A program made the translations under genes and the position numbers. Below the pieces are notes generated by a model. It was not told where the DNA came from. It made no database searches and worked only from the letters and a program-made list of their open reading frames with translations. From NCBI GenBank assembly GCA_027489335.1, contig JAIXZX010000002.1, positions 144,219-208,218 on the forward strand: a DNA stretch of 64,000 nucleotides, given 5' to 3'. This DNA comes from Caulobacteraceae bacterium. Lineage in GTDB: Bacteria > Pseudomonadota > Alphaproteobacteria > Caulobacterales > Caulobacteraceae. This document shows, piece by piece, positions 1 through 7,658 of the stretch (within the stretch, counting starts at the first letter, position 1; each line of letters begins with the position of its first letter).

Positions 1-204
1 GAGGCCGTCGTCCACAGCAGGAGTGATCAGGCCCTGCGTCTGCTGCGTGGCTCCGGACTGCCGCCGTGTTTCGAATTGATAGTCTAGCCAGTCTTGGGCT
101 TCGACTTCATCACGTTCTTGCTCAATTTCAGACGAAGTCCTTCGATACCAGTGAGTTAAGGCTTCCCCGCCCAGGCGTGCGGGATCAATGGGGCGGCGCG
201 CCAT
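1..204 (-). CDS. Unknown protein, truncated by the window edge
   Basis: Reading from the ATG at 204 toward base 1 gives 68 codons with no stop, and the gene runs off the window. The N-terminus begins MARRPIDPARLGGEALTHWY and continues with an acidic, Glu/Gln/Asp-rich, probably helical segment. The start is well supported: AAGGAG lies five bases upstream of the ATG (205-220). There is no signal peptide or membrane segment in the visible part. I do not recognise the family with confidence. The DNA here is less GC-rich than the rest of the window, and the gene sits next to a toxin-antitoxin pair, so an accessory or mobile origin is possible. Bases 205-401 between it and vapC hold no gene I can support. 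Confidence 0.6.
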   Translation of the reverse strand, partial: MARRPIDPARLGGEALTHWYRRTSSEIEQERDEVEAQDWLDYQFETRRQSGATQQTQGLITPAVDDGL

Positions 205-401
205 GCCTGCTCCTTTTTCTAACTTGTCATTGCTGGTACGTGAGCTGCAGCTTGGCCGCAGGCGCCTGTGGCGCAAAAACTCACGCTAGCGAAATTCTGC
301 CAAAGAAACTGTCGCCGGCAAGAACAAAACACGAATATTTAGAAGCGCGCAGATTTCCGCTTGGCCAACTGTGCCCGGCCCTCTTTCGGTTCGGGCCACG
401 C

Positions 402-791
402 TCAAGGCTCGCGGATCGCCGGCGTGTTCAACCCCTCGCTGGCCTTGGCCATCTTCTGATCGAAGGTGACGAAGGCTTCGCAGTCGGCGGCGGTGGCCAG
501 ATGCAGGGCGTCGGCGAAGTCCATCCCGCCGTCCGCCCATTTCAGCGCGGCAGCCACCCGATCGGGCTCCTGGAGGGTGACGTTCGGCAAGCCAGCGAAA
601 GCCCGCAGGGCCGCAAGCACATCGGCCTTCGCCAGGCCATAGGCGCCGCGCAGCACCCACTCGCTCTCGAGCACCACCGTTGTCGGCGCAAGGACCTTGT
701 GGCGTTCGATCAGTTCCCGCGCCCTGGCCGACTGATCGGGATGATCGCCGGCCAGGAGACGAACGACGACATTGGTGTCAATCGCCAGCAC
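402..791 (-). CDS. vapC: PIN-domain ribonuclease toxin, VapC family
   Basis: A 129-residue PIN domain, the usual length for a VapC toxin. VapC proteins are Mg-dependent endoribonucleases that cut tRNA or rRNA when not held by their antitoxin. The acidic metal-binding residues are visible: D5 in MLAIDTN, E42 in VVLESEW, D94 in DFADALH and D111 in VTFDQK. The gene overlaps the 3' end of the upstream antitoxin gene by 14 bases, as expected for translational coupling. It is the second gene of a two-gene module, and there are no other toxin-antitoxin genes nearby. The family assignment is firm; the RNA target cannot be read from sequence. Confidence 0.9.
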   Translation of the reverse strand: MLAIDTNVVVRLLAGDHPDQSARARELIERHKVLAPTTVVLESEWVLRGAYGLAKADVLAALRAFAGLPNVTLQEPDRVAAALKWADGGMDFADALHLATAADCEAFVTFDQKMAKASEGLNTPAIREP

Positions 792-1044
792 GACGGGCGG
801 CCTCCGCGAGCACGGCCTGATCCATCTCCTCGAGCGAGACCGCCCTGCCCGCCCGCTTCAAGACGGCGAAGACGTCATCCAGCTTGGTGGGCTCAAACAG
901 CGGAGCCCGCCGGAGCAGCAGCCCATCCTCGGTCTCCTCGACCTGCAGGCAGACCCCTGGCGTCCAGTTACGGCGGTCGCGCAGAGCCTTGGGCAAAATG
1001 ACCTGCCCCTTGGTGGACAGCACGGTGGTCAGCGGCTTCGCCAT
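778..1044 (-). CDS. vapB: AbrB/SpoVT-fold antitoxin, VapB family
   Basis: An 88-residue protein whose first half is an AbrB/MazE-type swapped-hairpin DNA-binding domain (VLSTKGQVILPKALRDRR). The C-terminal half, rich in Ala, Glu and Leu, is the likely toxin-binding helix. It should neutralise the VapC encoded just downstream and repress its own promoter. I place the start at the ATG at 1044, which has AGGG seven bases upstream; a TTG one codon earlier is possible but less likely. Directly upstream is a pair of 7-base direct repeats that could be its operator. Confidence 0.88.
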   Translation of the reverse strand: MAKPLTTVLSTKGQVILPKALRDRRNWTPGVCLQVEETEDGLLLRRAPLFEPTKLDDVFAVLKRAGRAVSLEEMDQAVLAEAARRAGD

Positions 1045-1056
1045 CAAATGACCCTA

Positions 1057-1074
1057 AGTAAGACACGAGTAAGA
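1057..1074 (-). promoter_or_regulatory. Candidate vapBC operator (direct repeats)
   Basis: AGTAAGA occurs at 1057-1063 and again at 1068-1074, with an 11-base period, about one helical turn. It lies 13 bases upstream of the vapB start, where AbrB-type antitoxins usually bind to autorepress. The repeats are seen directly; their role is inferred. Confidence 0.35.
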
Positions 1075-1115
1075 TAGGCCGGCTGCGACGAGGGGGCAAG
1101 CTGTTCAGCGCGCCA

Positions 1116-1144
1116 TTGACTCCCGGCGCATTCAGGCCAACACT
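1116..1144 (+). promoter_or_regulatory. Candidate promoter for a leaderless ArsR mRNA
   Basis: TTGACT at 1116-1121 and AACACT at 1139-1144 are separated by exactly 17 bases, and the ATG at 1152 follows after seven bases. Transcription would then start at or within a base of the ATG, which explains why no Shine-Dalgarno sequence precedes it. The -10 match is weak. Confidence 0.35.
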
Positions 1145-1151
1145 TAAGTCA

Positions 1152-1499
1152 ATGCTACAGCATCAGGACGCTCCCCTCGACCTCGCCTTCCACGCCCTCG
1201 CCGACCCCGGCCGCCGGGCCATGGTCGAACGCCTCAGCCTGGGTCCGGCCTCGGTGAGCGAACTGGCCAGTCCCCTGCCCATGACGCTGTCGGCGGTGGT
1301 CCAGCATCTGAAGATCCTGGAGGCGGCGGGCCTGGTGAAGACAAGGAAGGTCGGCCGGGTCCGCACCTGCGCCCTGGAGGTCGAGGCCATGGCCAGGGTC
1401 GAGCACTGGATCGCCGAGCGCCGGCGCTTCTGGACGCAGCAGTACGACCAGCTGGAGGCCTATCTGGCCGACACCGCCCCCAAGACGAGGGACCCATGA
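1152..1499 (+). CDS. ArsR-family winged-helix transcription regulator
   Basis: A 115-residue ArsR/SmtB-type regulator. The winged helix is clear: ALADPGRRAMVERLS, then SELASPLPMTLSAVVQHLKIL as the recognition region, then VGRVRTCALE as the wing. The C-terminal part (HWIAERRRFWTQQYDQLEAY) is typical of the ArsR subgroup that is co-transcribed with AHSA1/SRPBCC proteins. No cysteine or histidine metal site stands out, so metal sensing is unlikely. The ATG at 1152 is chosen over an in-frame TTG at 1116 because family members start just before this domain and a promoter-like TTGACT overlaps the TTG. Its stop overlaps the next start as ATGA. Confidence 0.9.
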   Translation: MLQHQDAPLDLAFHALADPGRRAMVERLSLGPASVSELASPLPMTLSAVVQHLKILEAAGLVKTRKVGRVRTCALEVEAMARVEHWIAERRRFWTQQYDQLEAYLADTAPKTRDP

Positions 1500-1969
1500 C
1501 GATCACCCATCACACCTTCACGCTGGAGCGGCGGCTCAACGCCACGCCGGCCCGAGTCTTCGCCGCCTATGCGACCCTTGAGGCCAAGAGCGCCTGGTTC
1601 GGGGCGATCGCCGACATCGAGACCCTGGACCGCGACTTCGACTTCCGTGTGGGCGGCAAGGAGCGCTTCCACGCCCGCTGGCCCGACGGCCGGGTCAGCG
1701 ACTTCCAGGCCGTCTACCACGACATCGTCGAGGCTCAGCGGATCATCCTGGTCTACGACATGTTCCTGAACGGCGAGAAGCTGTCGGTCTCCCTCCAGAT
1801 CCTCGAACTCCGCCCGGACGGAGACGGGACCTTGCTGATCCACACCGAACAGGGCGCCTATCTGGTCGGCGGCCTGGAGGCGGCGCAGGGCCGCGAACAT
1901 GGCACGGCCTGGGGCCTCGACAATCTCACTGCCCTGATCGAAGGGCGCGCGCCGGAGCCCCTGGCGTGA
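1496..1969 (+). CDS. SRPBCC (AHSA1-like, START superfamily) protein
   Basis: A 157-residue SRPBCC-fold protein of the AHSA1/polyketide-cyclase-like type. The family pattern is visible at the start (ERRLNATPARVFAAYATLEAKSAWFG), in the central DFRVGGKERF strand, and in the final helix beginning HGTAWGLDNLTALIE. These proteins bind hydrophobic small molecules in a deep cavity. The four-base ATGA overlap with the ArsR gene shows that the two form one operon, an arrangement common in proteobacteria and actinobacteria. The ligand is unknown. Confidence 0.87.
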   Translation: MTITHHTFTLERRLNATPARVFAAYATLEAKSAWFGAIADIETLDRDFDFRVGGKERFHARWPDGRVSDFQAVYHDIVEAQRIILVYDMFLNGEKLSVSLQILELRPDGDGTLLIHTEQGAYLVGGLEAAQGREHGTAWGLDNLTALIEGRAPEPLA

Positions 1970-2130
1970 AACCGGAATTCTTTGGCGCCCCTCGGCGCGC
2001 CGGACAGGGACTAGGGACGACTGGCGCGAAGCGGTCGGTCCGCGCGTCTCAGAAGGGTGGGTAGCGGACGTCCGTGACATTGAATTAGTCCAGCCTTCGC
2101 CTAGTCTGCAACTTAGACTGGAGATCAACC

Positions 2131-2676
2131 TTGTGGCAGCAAATTTGCCTGAGTGAGTTTGTGGTCGCTACAGCAGGACAACCGCGCTTTCTCGCCAAGA
2201 TCATGCCGACCCAGACGGCTCGCGGTGAACTTCAGACGGACAGCTCAAGGCTGATCGGGCTGTTCTGCCTGGCGGATGACACAGACGCCTTCATCCTGCA
2301 AAACCGGTTCGTCAGCGGTGACGTGTGGTCCCCGGAACTTGGCGACTATACCGACCCCGTGTGGGAGACCGTTGTCCTTCGTTCCACCGTGGACGCGTTC
2401 ACAGCAATCCCAACCGGCCCAGGCACCACCCATCGCATTGAATGGGCAGGCGGCTTGATTCAGTGGGCAGCCGTCGCGGTTGATCCGCTCACTTATCTCG
2501 GTCAGCCGGTGATCTTGGGCGTCGGGAGCGCGCTCGCCTACACCACGTCCAATCACGGCACTCCGATCGAGCTCCTGTCCGAACTTGAGTTGCCTAGCTC
2601 AACGGCGGAGTGGCGCCTGGAGCGATCGCCGAGCCCCGCAGCATTCATCCTAGCACGTCACGCGGCGATCTCTTGA
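2131..2676 (+). CDS. Hypothetical protein, no recognised family
   Basis: A 181-residue open frame beginning at a TTG with TGGAG seven bases upstream. The next in-frame ATG lies at residue 25. The product is soluble and fairly rich in beta-prone residues, with no signal peptide or membrane segment. Notable stretches are SSRLIGLFCLADDTDAFILQ and EWAGGLIQWAAVAVDPLTYL. I do not recognise a family. Its codon use is less GC-biased than that of its neighbours, so it may have been acquired horizontally. It stands alone between the SRPBCC gene and a convergent GFA gene. Confidence 0.6.
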   Translation: MWQQICLSEFVVATAGQPRFLAKIMPTQTARGELQTDSSRLIGLFCLADDTDAFILQNRFVSGDVWSPELGDYTDPVWETVVLRSTVDAFTAIPTGPGTTHRIEWAGGLIQWAAVAVDPLTYLGQPVILGVGSALAYTTSNHGTPIELLSELELPSSTAEWRLERSPSPAAFILARHAAIS

Positions 2677-2775
2677 GCGTCCGCAACGGGTCGTGAGCCG
2701 ACTTGGCTCCCTCGCCCGAAGCACAAGCAGCACCGCACTCCAATCGCCACAAGGCCTCAACCTGGTCGCGCCTCT

Positions 2776-3243
2776 TTACCGCCGGACCTCCCACGCCTCC
2801 GTGTCGTGGTCGGGGTGCTGGTAGGACACGATGCCCGCGAGGTAGACCGCCGCCTTAGGCTCCTCCACGGGGTGGACGGGCAGGCTCGCAAGGTCGTCGA
2901 ACTCAGCGACCTGCGCGGGCGAAGCGAGTTGCTCGGTGAACCGCGCCTCGGCGGGTCGATCAAGGGCGCCGACGGCCAGGCTGACATGGCGATCTCCATA
3001 CTCGAAGGTCAGCGGGGTGCCGCAATCGCTGCAGAACCCGCGGCGGACCTGGTTTGAGCTCTGGAAGCGCTTGGGCTCGCCACGGGTCCAGACCAGGGCC
3101 TCGAACGGGGCGCCGACGAACGGGCCAAACAGGCCACCCATCGCCTTCTGACACATGCGGCAATGGCAGATGGAGGCCTCGCCCAGCTCACCGTCCACCC
3201 GGAACCGCACGGCCCCGCACTGGCATCCGCCGGTCATGGTCAT
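2776..3243 (-). CDS. GFA-family zinc protein (CENP-V/GFA domain)
   Basis: A 155-residue protein of the glutathione-dependent formaldehyde-activating enzyme-like (GFA/CENP-V) family. The zinc-binding cysteine pattern is complete: GGCQCGAVRF, then CHCRMCQKAMGG, then FCSDCGTPL. Many members are carbon-sulfur-lyase-like proteins of unknown substrate, so enzyme activity should not be assumed from the name. I chose the ATG at 3243 because GGAGG lies seven bases upstream. Longer in-frame starts at 3270 and 3294 would place that ribosome site inside the gene. Confidence 0.88.
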   Translation of the reverse strand: MTMTGGCQCGAVRFRVDGELGEASICHCRMCQKAMGGLFGPFVGAPFEALVWTRGEPKRFQSSNQVRRGFCSDCGTPLTFEYGDRHVSLAVGALDRPAEARFTEQLASPAQVAEFDDLASLPVHPVEEPKAAVYLAGIVSYQHPDHDTEAWEVRR

Positions 3244-3417
3244 CGCCCCGCCTCCGTCATGAGGGTTCATGACGCGATCGTGGCATGCCCGCATCAGGCG
3301 TCAACGGCCCGCGCCGCCTCGCTTGCGCCGTGATCGCGACGGATATGGCGGGGTTGTGCGTGACAGCTTCATGGGCGGTCTCCCCGCCGCCCGGGTCAGC
3401 ATCAGGATTGAAGTGCT

Positions 3418-5907
3418 TTGCGTCTGTCTCCCCGTCGTCGTCCCCCCGCCCGCCTGCGCGTCAGTCTGCTCGCTGGCGCAGCCCTCGCCAGCCTGTCCGC
3501 CGCCGCCTTCGCCCAGGAGGCGGACGACTATGGCGACGTAGAGGTCGAGGAGCTGGTGGTCAGCGGGTCGCGGCCGGTGGGCTCTGTCATCGGCGACATC
3601 ACCCCGGAGCTCACCCTCTCCCCCCAGGAGATCCGCGCCTATGGGGCGGCCAGCGTCACCGAGCTGCTGGAGGCGCTGTCCCCCCAGATCGGCAGCGGCC
3701 AGGGCGGCGGGCGTCCGGTCATCCTGATCAATGGCGGCCGTATCTCGGGCTTTTCCGAGATCCGCGACCTGCCCACCGAAGCCATCGCCCGGGTGGAGAT
3801 TCTGCCCGAGGAGCTGTCCCTGAAGTACGGCTATCCCGCCGAACAGAAGGTGGTGAACATGGTGCTGCGGCCCCGGTTCCGCGCCACCCTGGCCGAGGGC
3901 TCGGTACAGACGCCAACCCAGGCCGGCGGCGGCGAGACCCTGGGCGCGCACGGCGCCCGGCTCGACATCCTGCAGGGCCGGCGCCTGACGGTCGACGGCA
4001 AGGCCAACTGGACTGGCGGCATCGAGGAGAGCGATCGGAACATCACCGGCGGCGAAGGCGCCTTCCGCTCCCTGCAGGCCAGGTCCAACGATGTCAGCCT
4101 CAACGCCGTCTATGCCCGGCCGTTGTACAACGGCGTCTCCATGTCGGTGAACGGCCTGTTTGAGGCCAGCGACAGCGAGTCCCGCCAGGGCCTGTCGCCC
4201 TTCGGCCCTGAAGCCCTGCTACGCAACACTGAGCGCCAGACCGCCCGCCTGGCGGCCTCGGCCACCGGCGCCCTGGCCGGCTGGCAGTGGTCGACCACCG
4301 GCGAGATCGAGCGCGGTGAGGTGGAGACCGACACCGACCGGGCGTCGGGTGGCCAGGCCTTCCTCGACACCGCCCGCACGGTGAACACGTCGGCCCAGGC
4401 CGACCTGGTGCTGAACCGGTCCTTCTTCGAACTGCCGGCCGGCCAGATCAGCACCGCCCTGACGGCCCGGGCCTCGGCCACGGAGCTTGAGAGCGAGGCT
4501 GTCCGCCTGGGCGCCTTTCAGGCCAGCGACCTGTCGCGGACCGTGGGCGAGCTGCGCGGCAATTTCGACATTCCCCTGACCCGGGACGGCGAAGGCCTGG
4601 GTGAGCACATCGGCCGGCTGTCGGCCAATCTGAACCTGGGGGTCGAGCAGGTCTCCGACTTCGGCGCCCTGGAGACCTGGGGCTACGGCTTGAACTGGCG
4701 GCCGACCCCGGAGCTGCGCCTGCTGGGCTCCTTCAGCCGCAGCGGCGAGGCGCCGACCATGAACCAGCTGGGCGATCCCGTGACGGTCACCACCGGGGTT
4801 CGCGTCTTCGACCTGACCCGCGGCGAGACCGCCGAGGTCGCCCGCACCACCGGGGGCCTGGCCACCCTGGACGCCGGCCAGAAGGACGTCTTCAAGCTCG
4901 GCGCCACCTGGCAGCCCCTGGACGACGTCAATCTGCGCTTTCAGGCCAACTACGTCTCCAGCCGCACCCACGACGCCATCGTCGCCTTCCCCTCGGCCTC
5001 GACCCAGGTGGAGGCGGCCTTCCCTGACCGCTTCACCCGCGACGCCACGGGCGCCCTGACCGCCCTCGATGCGCGACCGGTGAACTTCGCCCTGCAGGCC
5101 CGGGACGAGGTGCGCTGGGGCCTGACCTATTCACGTCAGGTGGGCACGCCGCCGACCGACGAGGAGCGGGCGGAGATGCGCCGTCGCTTCGAGGCCGCGC
5201 GTCCGGCTGCGGCCCCCGCAACCCCATCCCGCCCCCCCGCTGAAGGCGGCGCACAACGGACGGTGGAAGGTCGGCCAGCCGGCGAAGGCCCGCCCGCTGG
5301 ATCGCCTGCTGGCGAAGGACCGCCCCCTTCAGGTCCCCCCGGCGGCGGCCCCCCGCCCATGCTCGGGCGAGGTCCAGGAGGCCCTGGCGGTGGCGGCTTT
5401 GGCGGCTTCGGCGGCGGCGGGCCGCGCAGCGGCGTCTTCCAGGTCGGGCTCTATCATACGCTCGCCCTGCGCGATGAGGTGCAGATCGCCCCGGGCCTGC
5501 CCAAGCTCGACCTGCTGGACGGCGCGGCCCTCGGCTCCGGCGGCGGCTCCCCCCGCCACCAGATCCAGCTACAGACCAACTATTCCAAGGCGGGTCTGGG
5601 CGTCGCCATGGACGCCAACTGGCAGAGCGCGACGCGGATCGATGGCGGCGTGACCGGGGATGACCTGAAGTTCTCCGACTTCGCCACGGTCAGTCTGCGG
5701 CTGTTCGCCGATCCCGGCCGCCAACGCTGGGCGCGGGACTATCCCTGGCTTCGCGGCGCCCGGGCGACCCTGTCGATCGACAACATCTTCGACAGCCGCC
5801 AGGAGGTGCGCACCGGCGACGGCGCCATCCCCATCACCTATCAGCCCGACCTGCTCGACCCGGTCGGCCGCACGGTGCGGCTGACGGTGCGCAAGCTGAT
5901 CTTCTGA
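3418..5907 (+). CDS. TonB-dependent outer-membrane receptor with Gly/Pro-rich segment
   Basis: An 829-residue outer-membrane receptor starting at a TTG. Residues 1-33 are a signal peptide ending AAAFAQ. A short plug domain follows, with the pattern RPVILINGGRISGFSEIRDL and then RVEILPEELSLKYGY, which marks a subfamily common in Caulobacterales and sphingomonads. The barrel contains an unusual low-complexity stretch at about residues 585-670: first Ala/Pro-rich, then almost all Gly, Pro and Phe. The C-terminus ends in an aromatic strand (VRLTVRKLIF), as expected for barrel insertion. The cargo is unknown, and no transport or regulator gene is adjacent. A GC-rich hairpin follows the stop. Confidence 0.88.
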   Translation: MRLSPRRRPPARLRVSLLAGAALASLSAAAFAQEADDYGDVEVEELVVSGSRPVGSVIGDITPELTLSPQEIRAYGAASVTELLEALSPQIGSGQGGGRPVILINGGRISGFSEIRDLPTEAIARVEILPEELSLKYGYPAEQKVVNMVLRPRFRATLAEGSVQTPTQAGGGETLGAHGARLDILQGRRLTVDGKANWTGGIEESDRNITGGEGAFRSLQARSNDVSLNAVYARPLYNGVSMSVNGLFEASDSESRQGLSPFGPEALLRNTERQTARLAASATGALAGWQWSTTGEIERGEVETDTDRASGGQAFLDTARTVNTSAQADLVLNRSFFELPAGQISTALTARASATELESEAVRLGAFQASDLSRTVGELRGNFDIPLTRDGEGLGEHIGRLSANLNLGVEQVSDFGALETWGYGLNWRPTPELRLLGSFSRSGEAPTMNQLGDPVTVTTGVRVFDLTRGETAEVARTTGGLATLDAGQKDVFKLGATWQPLDDVNLRFQANYVSSRTHDAIVAFPSASTQVEAAFPDRFTRDATGALTALDARPVNFALQARDEVRWGLTYSRQVGTPPTDEERAEMRRRFEAARPAAAPATPSRPPAEGGAQRTVEGRPAGEGPPAGSPAGEGPPPSGPPGGGPPPMLGRGPGGPGGGGFGGFGGGGPRSGVFQVGLYHTLALRDEVQIAPGLPKLDLLDGAALGSGGGSPRHQIQLQTNYSKAGLGVAMDANWQSATRIDGGVTGDDLKFSDFATVSLRLFADPGRQRWARDYPWLRGARATLSIDNIFDSRQEVRTGDGAIPITYQPDLLDPVGRTVRLTVRKLIF

Positions 5908-5915
5908 AGCTGAAG

Positions 5916-5938
5916 GCGGCCGGCGCCTTGCCGGCCGC
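5916..5938. terminator. Hairpin between convergent genes
   Basis: GCGGCCGGC and GCCGGCCGC form a perfect nine-base stem around a five-base loop. The hairpin lies between the stops of the TonB receptor gene and the convergent oxidoreductase gene. There is no strong T-run on either strand, so termination may be weak or factor-assisted. Confidence 0.5.
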
Positions 5939-5947
5939 TCTCACGCC

Positions 5948-6964
5948 CTAGAACTCCAGGACGATCTTGCCGAAGTGCTCGCCCCCGGCCATGGCCGCGA
6001 AGGCCGCCTTGGCCTCGGTCCAGGGGAAGACCTTGTCCACGACGGGCTGGATCTGATGCAGTTCGATGGCCTTGCACATGGCCTCGAACATGTCCCGGGA
6101 GCCCACAAAGACCCCCTGCATCTTCGCCGCATTGCTGATCAGGACCGCCGGATTGATGCCGGCGCCGCCCTGGGCGACCACGCCGATGATGGCGATATGG
6201 CCGCCGATGCGCACAGCTTTCAGGCTCTGGTCGATGGTGCCTTGGCCGCCCACCTCCATGATGAAGTCCGCGCCCACCCCGCCGGTCGCCTCGCGCACGG
6301 GCTTGGCCCATTCGGGGGTCTGGCGATAATTGACCAGGTGATCCGCCCCCAGGGCCTTGGCCCGGGCGAGCTTCTCGTCTGAGGACGAGGTGATCAGGGC
6401 CCGCAGGCCCGCGGCCTTGGCGAACTGCAGGCCGAAGATCGACACCCCGCCGGTGCCCTGCAGCACGACGGTGTCGCCGGGCGACAGGTCGGCGTCCTCG
6501 AAAAGGGCCCGCCAGGCGGTGAGCGCCGCGCACGGCAGCGTCGCCACCTGCTGGTCGGTGAGGAAGTCCGGAACCTTGGACACGCCCTCCTGGCTGAACA
6601 CCGCCAGCTCGCGCCCCGCCCCGGGGATCGGCGAGCCGAGCGCCGTCATCGCCTTCTCCAGGGTCGGCGGCCCCGAAATCCAGCCCTGGAAGAATAGGGT
6701 GGCCACCCGGTCGCCCACCTTGACCCGGGTCACGCCCTCGCCGACCGCCTCGATCACCCCGCAGCCGTCTGAGAACGGGGTCACGGAGCCCCCGGTGGCC
6801 GAGCCGCGCCCATACATGCCGTTGATCATCATCAGGTCGCGGTAGTTCAGCGACACGGCCTTCATCCGCACCAGCACCTCCCCGGGGCCGGGCTTGGGCT
6901 CGGGGGCGTCGATGATCGTCAGGTGATCCAGGCCCCAGGGTGCGGCGGCTTGCAGTGCGCGCAT
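5948..6964 (-). CDS. Zinc-type alcohol dehydrogenase / quinone oxidoreductase family protein
   Basis: A 338-residue medium-chain dehydrogenase/reductase. The N-terminal GroES-like part contains PGPGEVLVRMKAVSLNYRDL, followed by SDGCGVIEAVGEGV and KVGDRVA. The nucleotide-binding Rossmann part shows VVLQGTGGVSIFGLQFAKAAG, and the end is GKIVLEF. The structural-zinc cysteine cluster of classical alcohol dehydrogenases is absent, so it resembles NAD(P)-dependent quinone or enone reductase-like members. The ATG at 6964 is preferred because GGAG lies nine bases upstream; an ATG three codons earlier sits directly against that site. It is divergent from the pyroglutamyl-peptidase-like gene. Confidence 0.87.
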   Translation of the reverse strand: MRALQAAAPWGLDHLTIIDAPEPKPGPGEVLVRMKAVSLNYRDLMMINGMYGRGSATGGSVTPFSDGCGVIEAVGEGVTRVKVGDRVATLFFQGWISGPPTLEKAMTALGSPIPGAGRELAVFSQEGVSKVPDFLTDQQVATLPCAALTAWRALFEDADLSPGDTVVLQGTGGVSIFGLQFAKAAGLRALITSSSDEKLARAKALGADHLVNYRQTPEWAKPVREATGGVGADFIMEVGGQGTIDQSLKAVRIGGHIAIIGVVAQGGAGINPAVLISNAAKMQGVFVGSRDMFEAMCKAIELHQIQPVVDKVFPWTEAKAAFAAMAGGEHFGKIVLEF

Positions 6965-7043
6965 GATCTTCATCTCCACTGTTTTCGCCAGTTTCGTCGG
7001 GCGCCCCTGGGGCATTCAAGGCCGCGTGGGCTATATTGGCTCC

Positions 7044-7658
7044 ATGTCCCCTCGCCTCCTCCTCGCTGGCTTCGGCAGTTTTCCGGCCGCGCCGCTCAAT
7101 CCATCGGCCGCCGTCATCGCCACCCTGGCCCGGGAATCCTGGGCGCCGGTGGGCGCGCAGATCGACTACCTGACCCTGCCGGTTCAGTGGCAGGGCGCAG
7201 CCGAGACCATCTTGCGGCAACTTCAGACCAGCCCTGCCGACGGTGTCCTGGTGGTCGGCGTGGCGGTCGAGGCGGAGGCCTTCCGGGTCGAGACCCTCGG
7301 GCGAAATGTGGCCAGCCCCGAGCGCCCCGACCAAGCCGGCCGTGTCTGGGGCTCCGCCTGCGTGGCCGAGACCGGCCAGGACGTCATCGCCGCCACGGGC
7401 CCCTGCCAGGCCATGGCCTCGGCTCTGGAGACCGAGGGCCTGCCCGTCTCCCTGTCGCAGGACGCCGGGGACTATCTGTGCAACTTCACCCTCTACCGGC
7501 TGCTGCACGCCAAGGCCGCGCCCCGCGTCGGCTTCCTGCATGTGCCCCAGGCCCGGGAGTGCGCAGAGACCGCCGCCTTTGAGCTCGCCCAAATCCGGCA
7601 GGCGGTGTGCGCAGCGGCGGCCGCCTTCTGCGCCGAGCTCAGCCGTCCAGCCGCTTGA
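7044..7658 (+). CDS. Pyroglutamyl-peptidase I-like cysteine peptidase (C15 family)
   Basis: A 204-residue protein of the pyrrolidone-carboxylate peptidase family, which removes N-terminal pyroglutamate from peptides. The catalytic triad can be placed: E83 in FRVETLGRN, C146 in GDYLCNFTLY and H166 in VGFLHVP. It is slightly shorter than characterised enzymes (about 215 residues), and the N-terminal LLLAGFGSFPAAPLNPS matches the family's GFEPF-type loop only loosely. The activity is therefore probable but not certain. The chosen ATG matches the family N-terminus. Its 3' end overlaps the convergent MFS gene by 20 bases. Confidence 0.8.
   Translation: MSPRLLLAGFGSFPAAPLNPSAAVIATLARESWAPVGAQIDYLTLPVQWQGAAETILRQLQTSPADGVLVVGVAVEAEAFRVETLGRNVASPERPDQAGRVWGSACVAETGQDVIAATGPCQAMASALETEGLPVSLSQDAGDYLCNFTLYRLLHAKAAPRVGFLHVPQARECAETAAFELAQIRQAVCAAAAAFCAELSRPAA

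Noticed and set aside
66..1001. Long plus-strand frame of 311 codons
   Set aside because: It runs opposite to vapBC and the SD-led partial gene, has no ribosome site, and its product is Arg/Pro-rich as expected from the antisense of GC-rich coding DNA.
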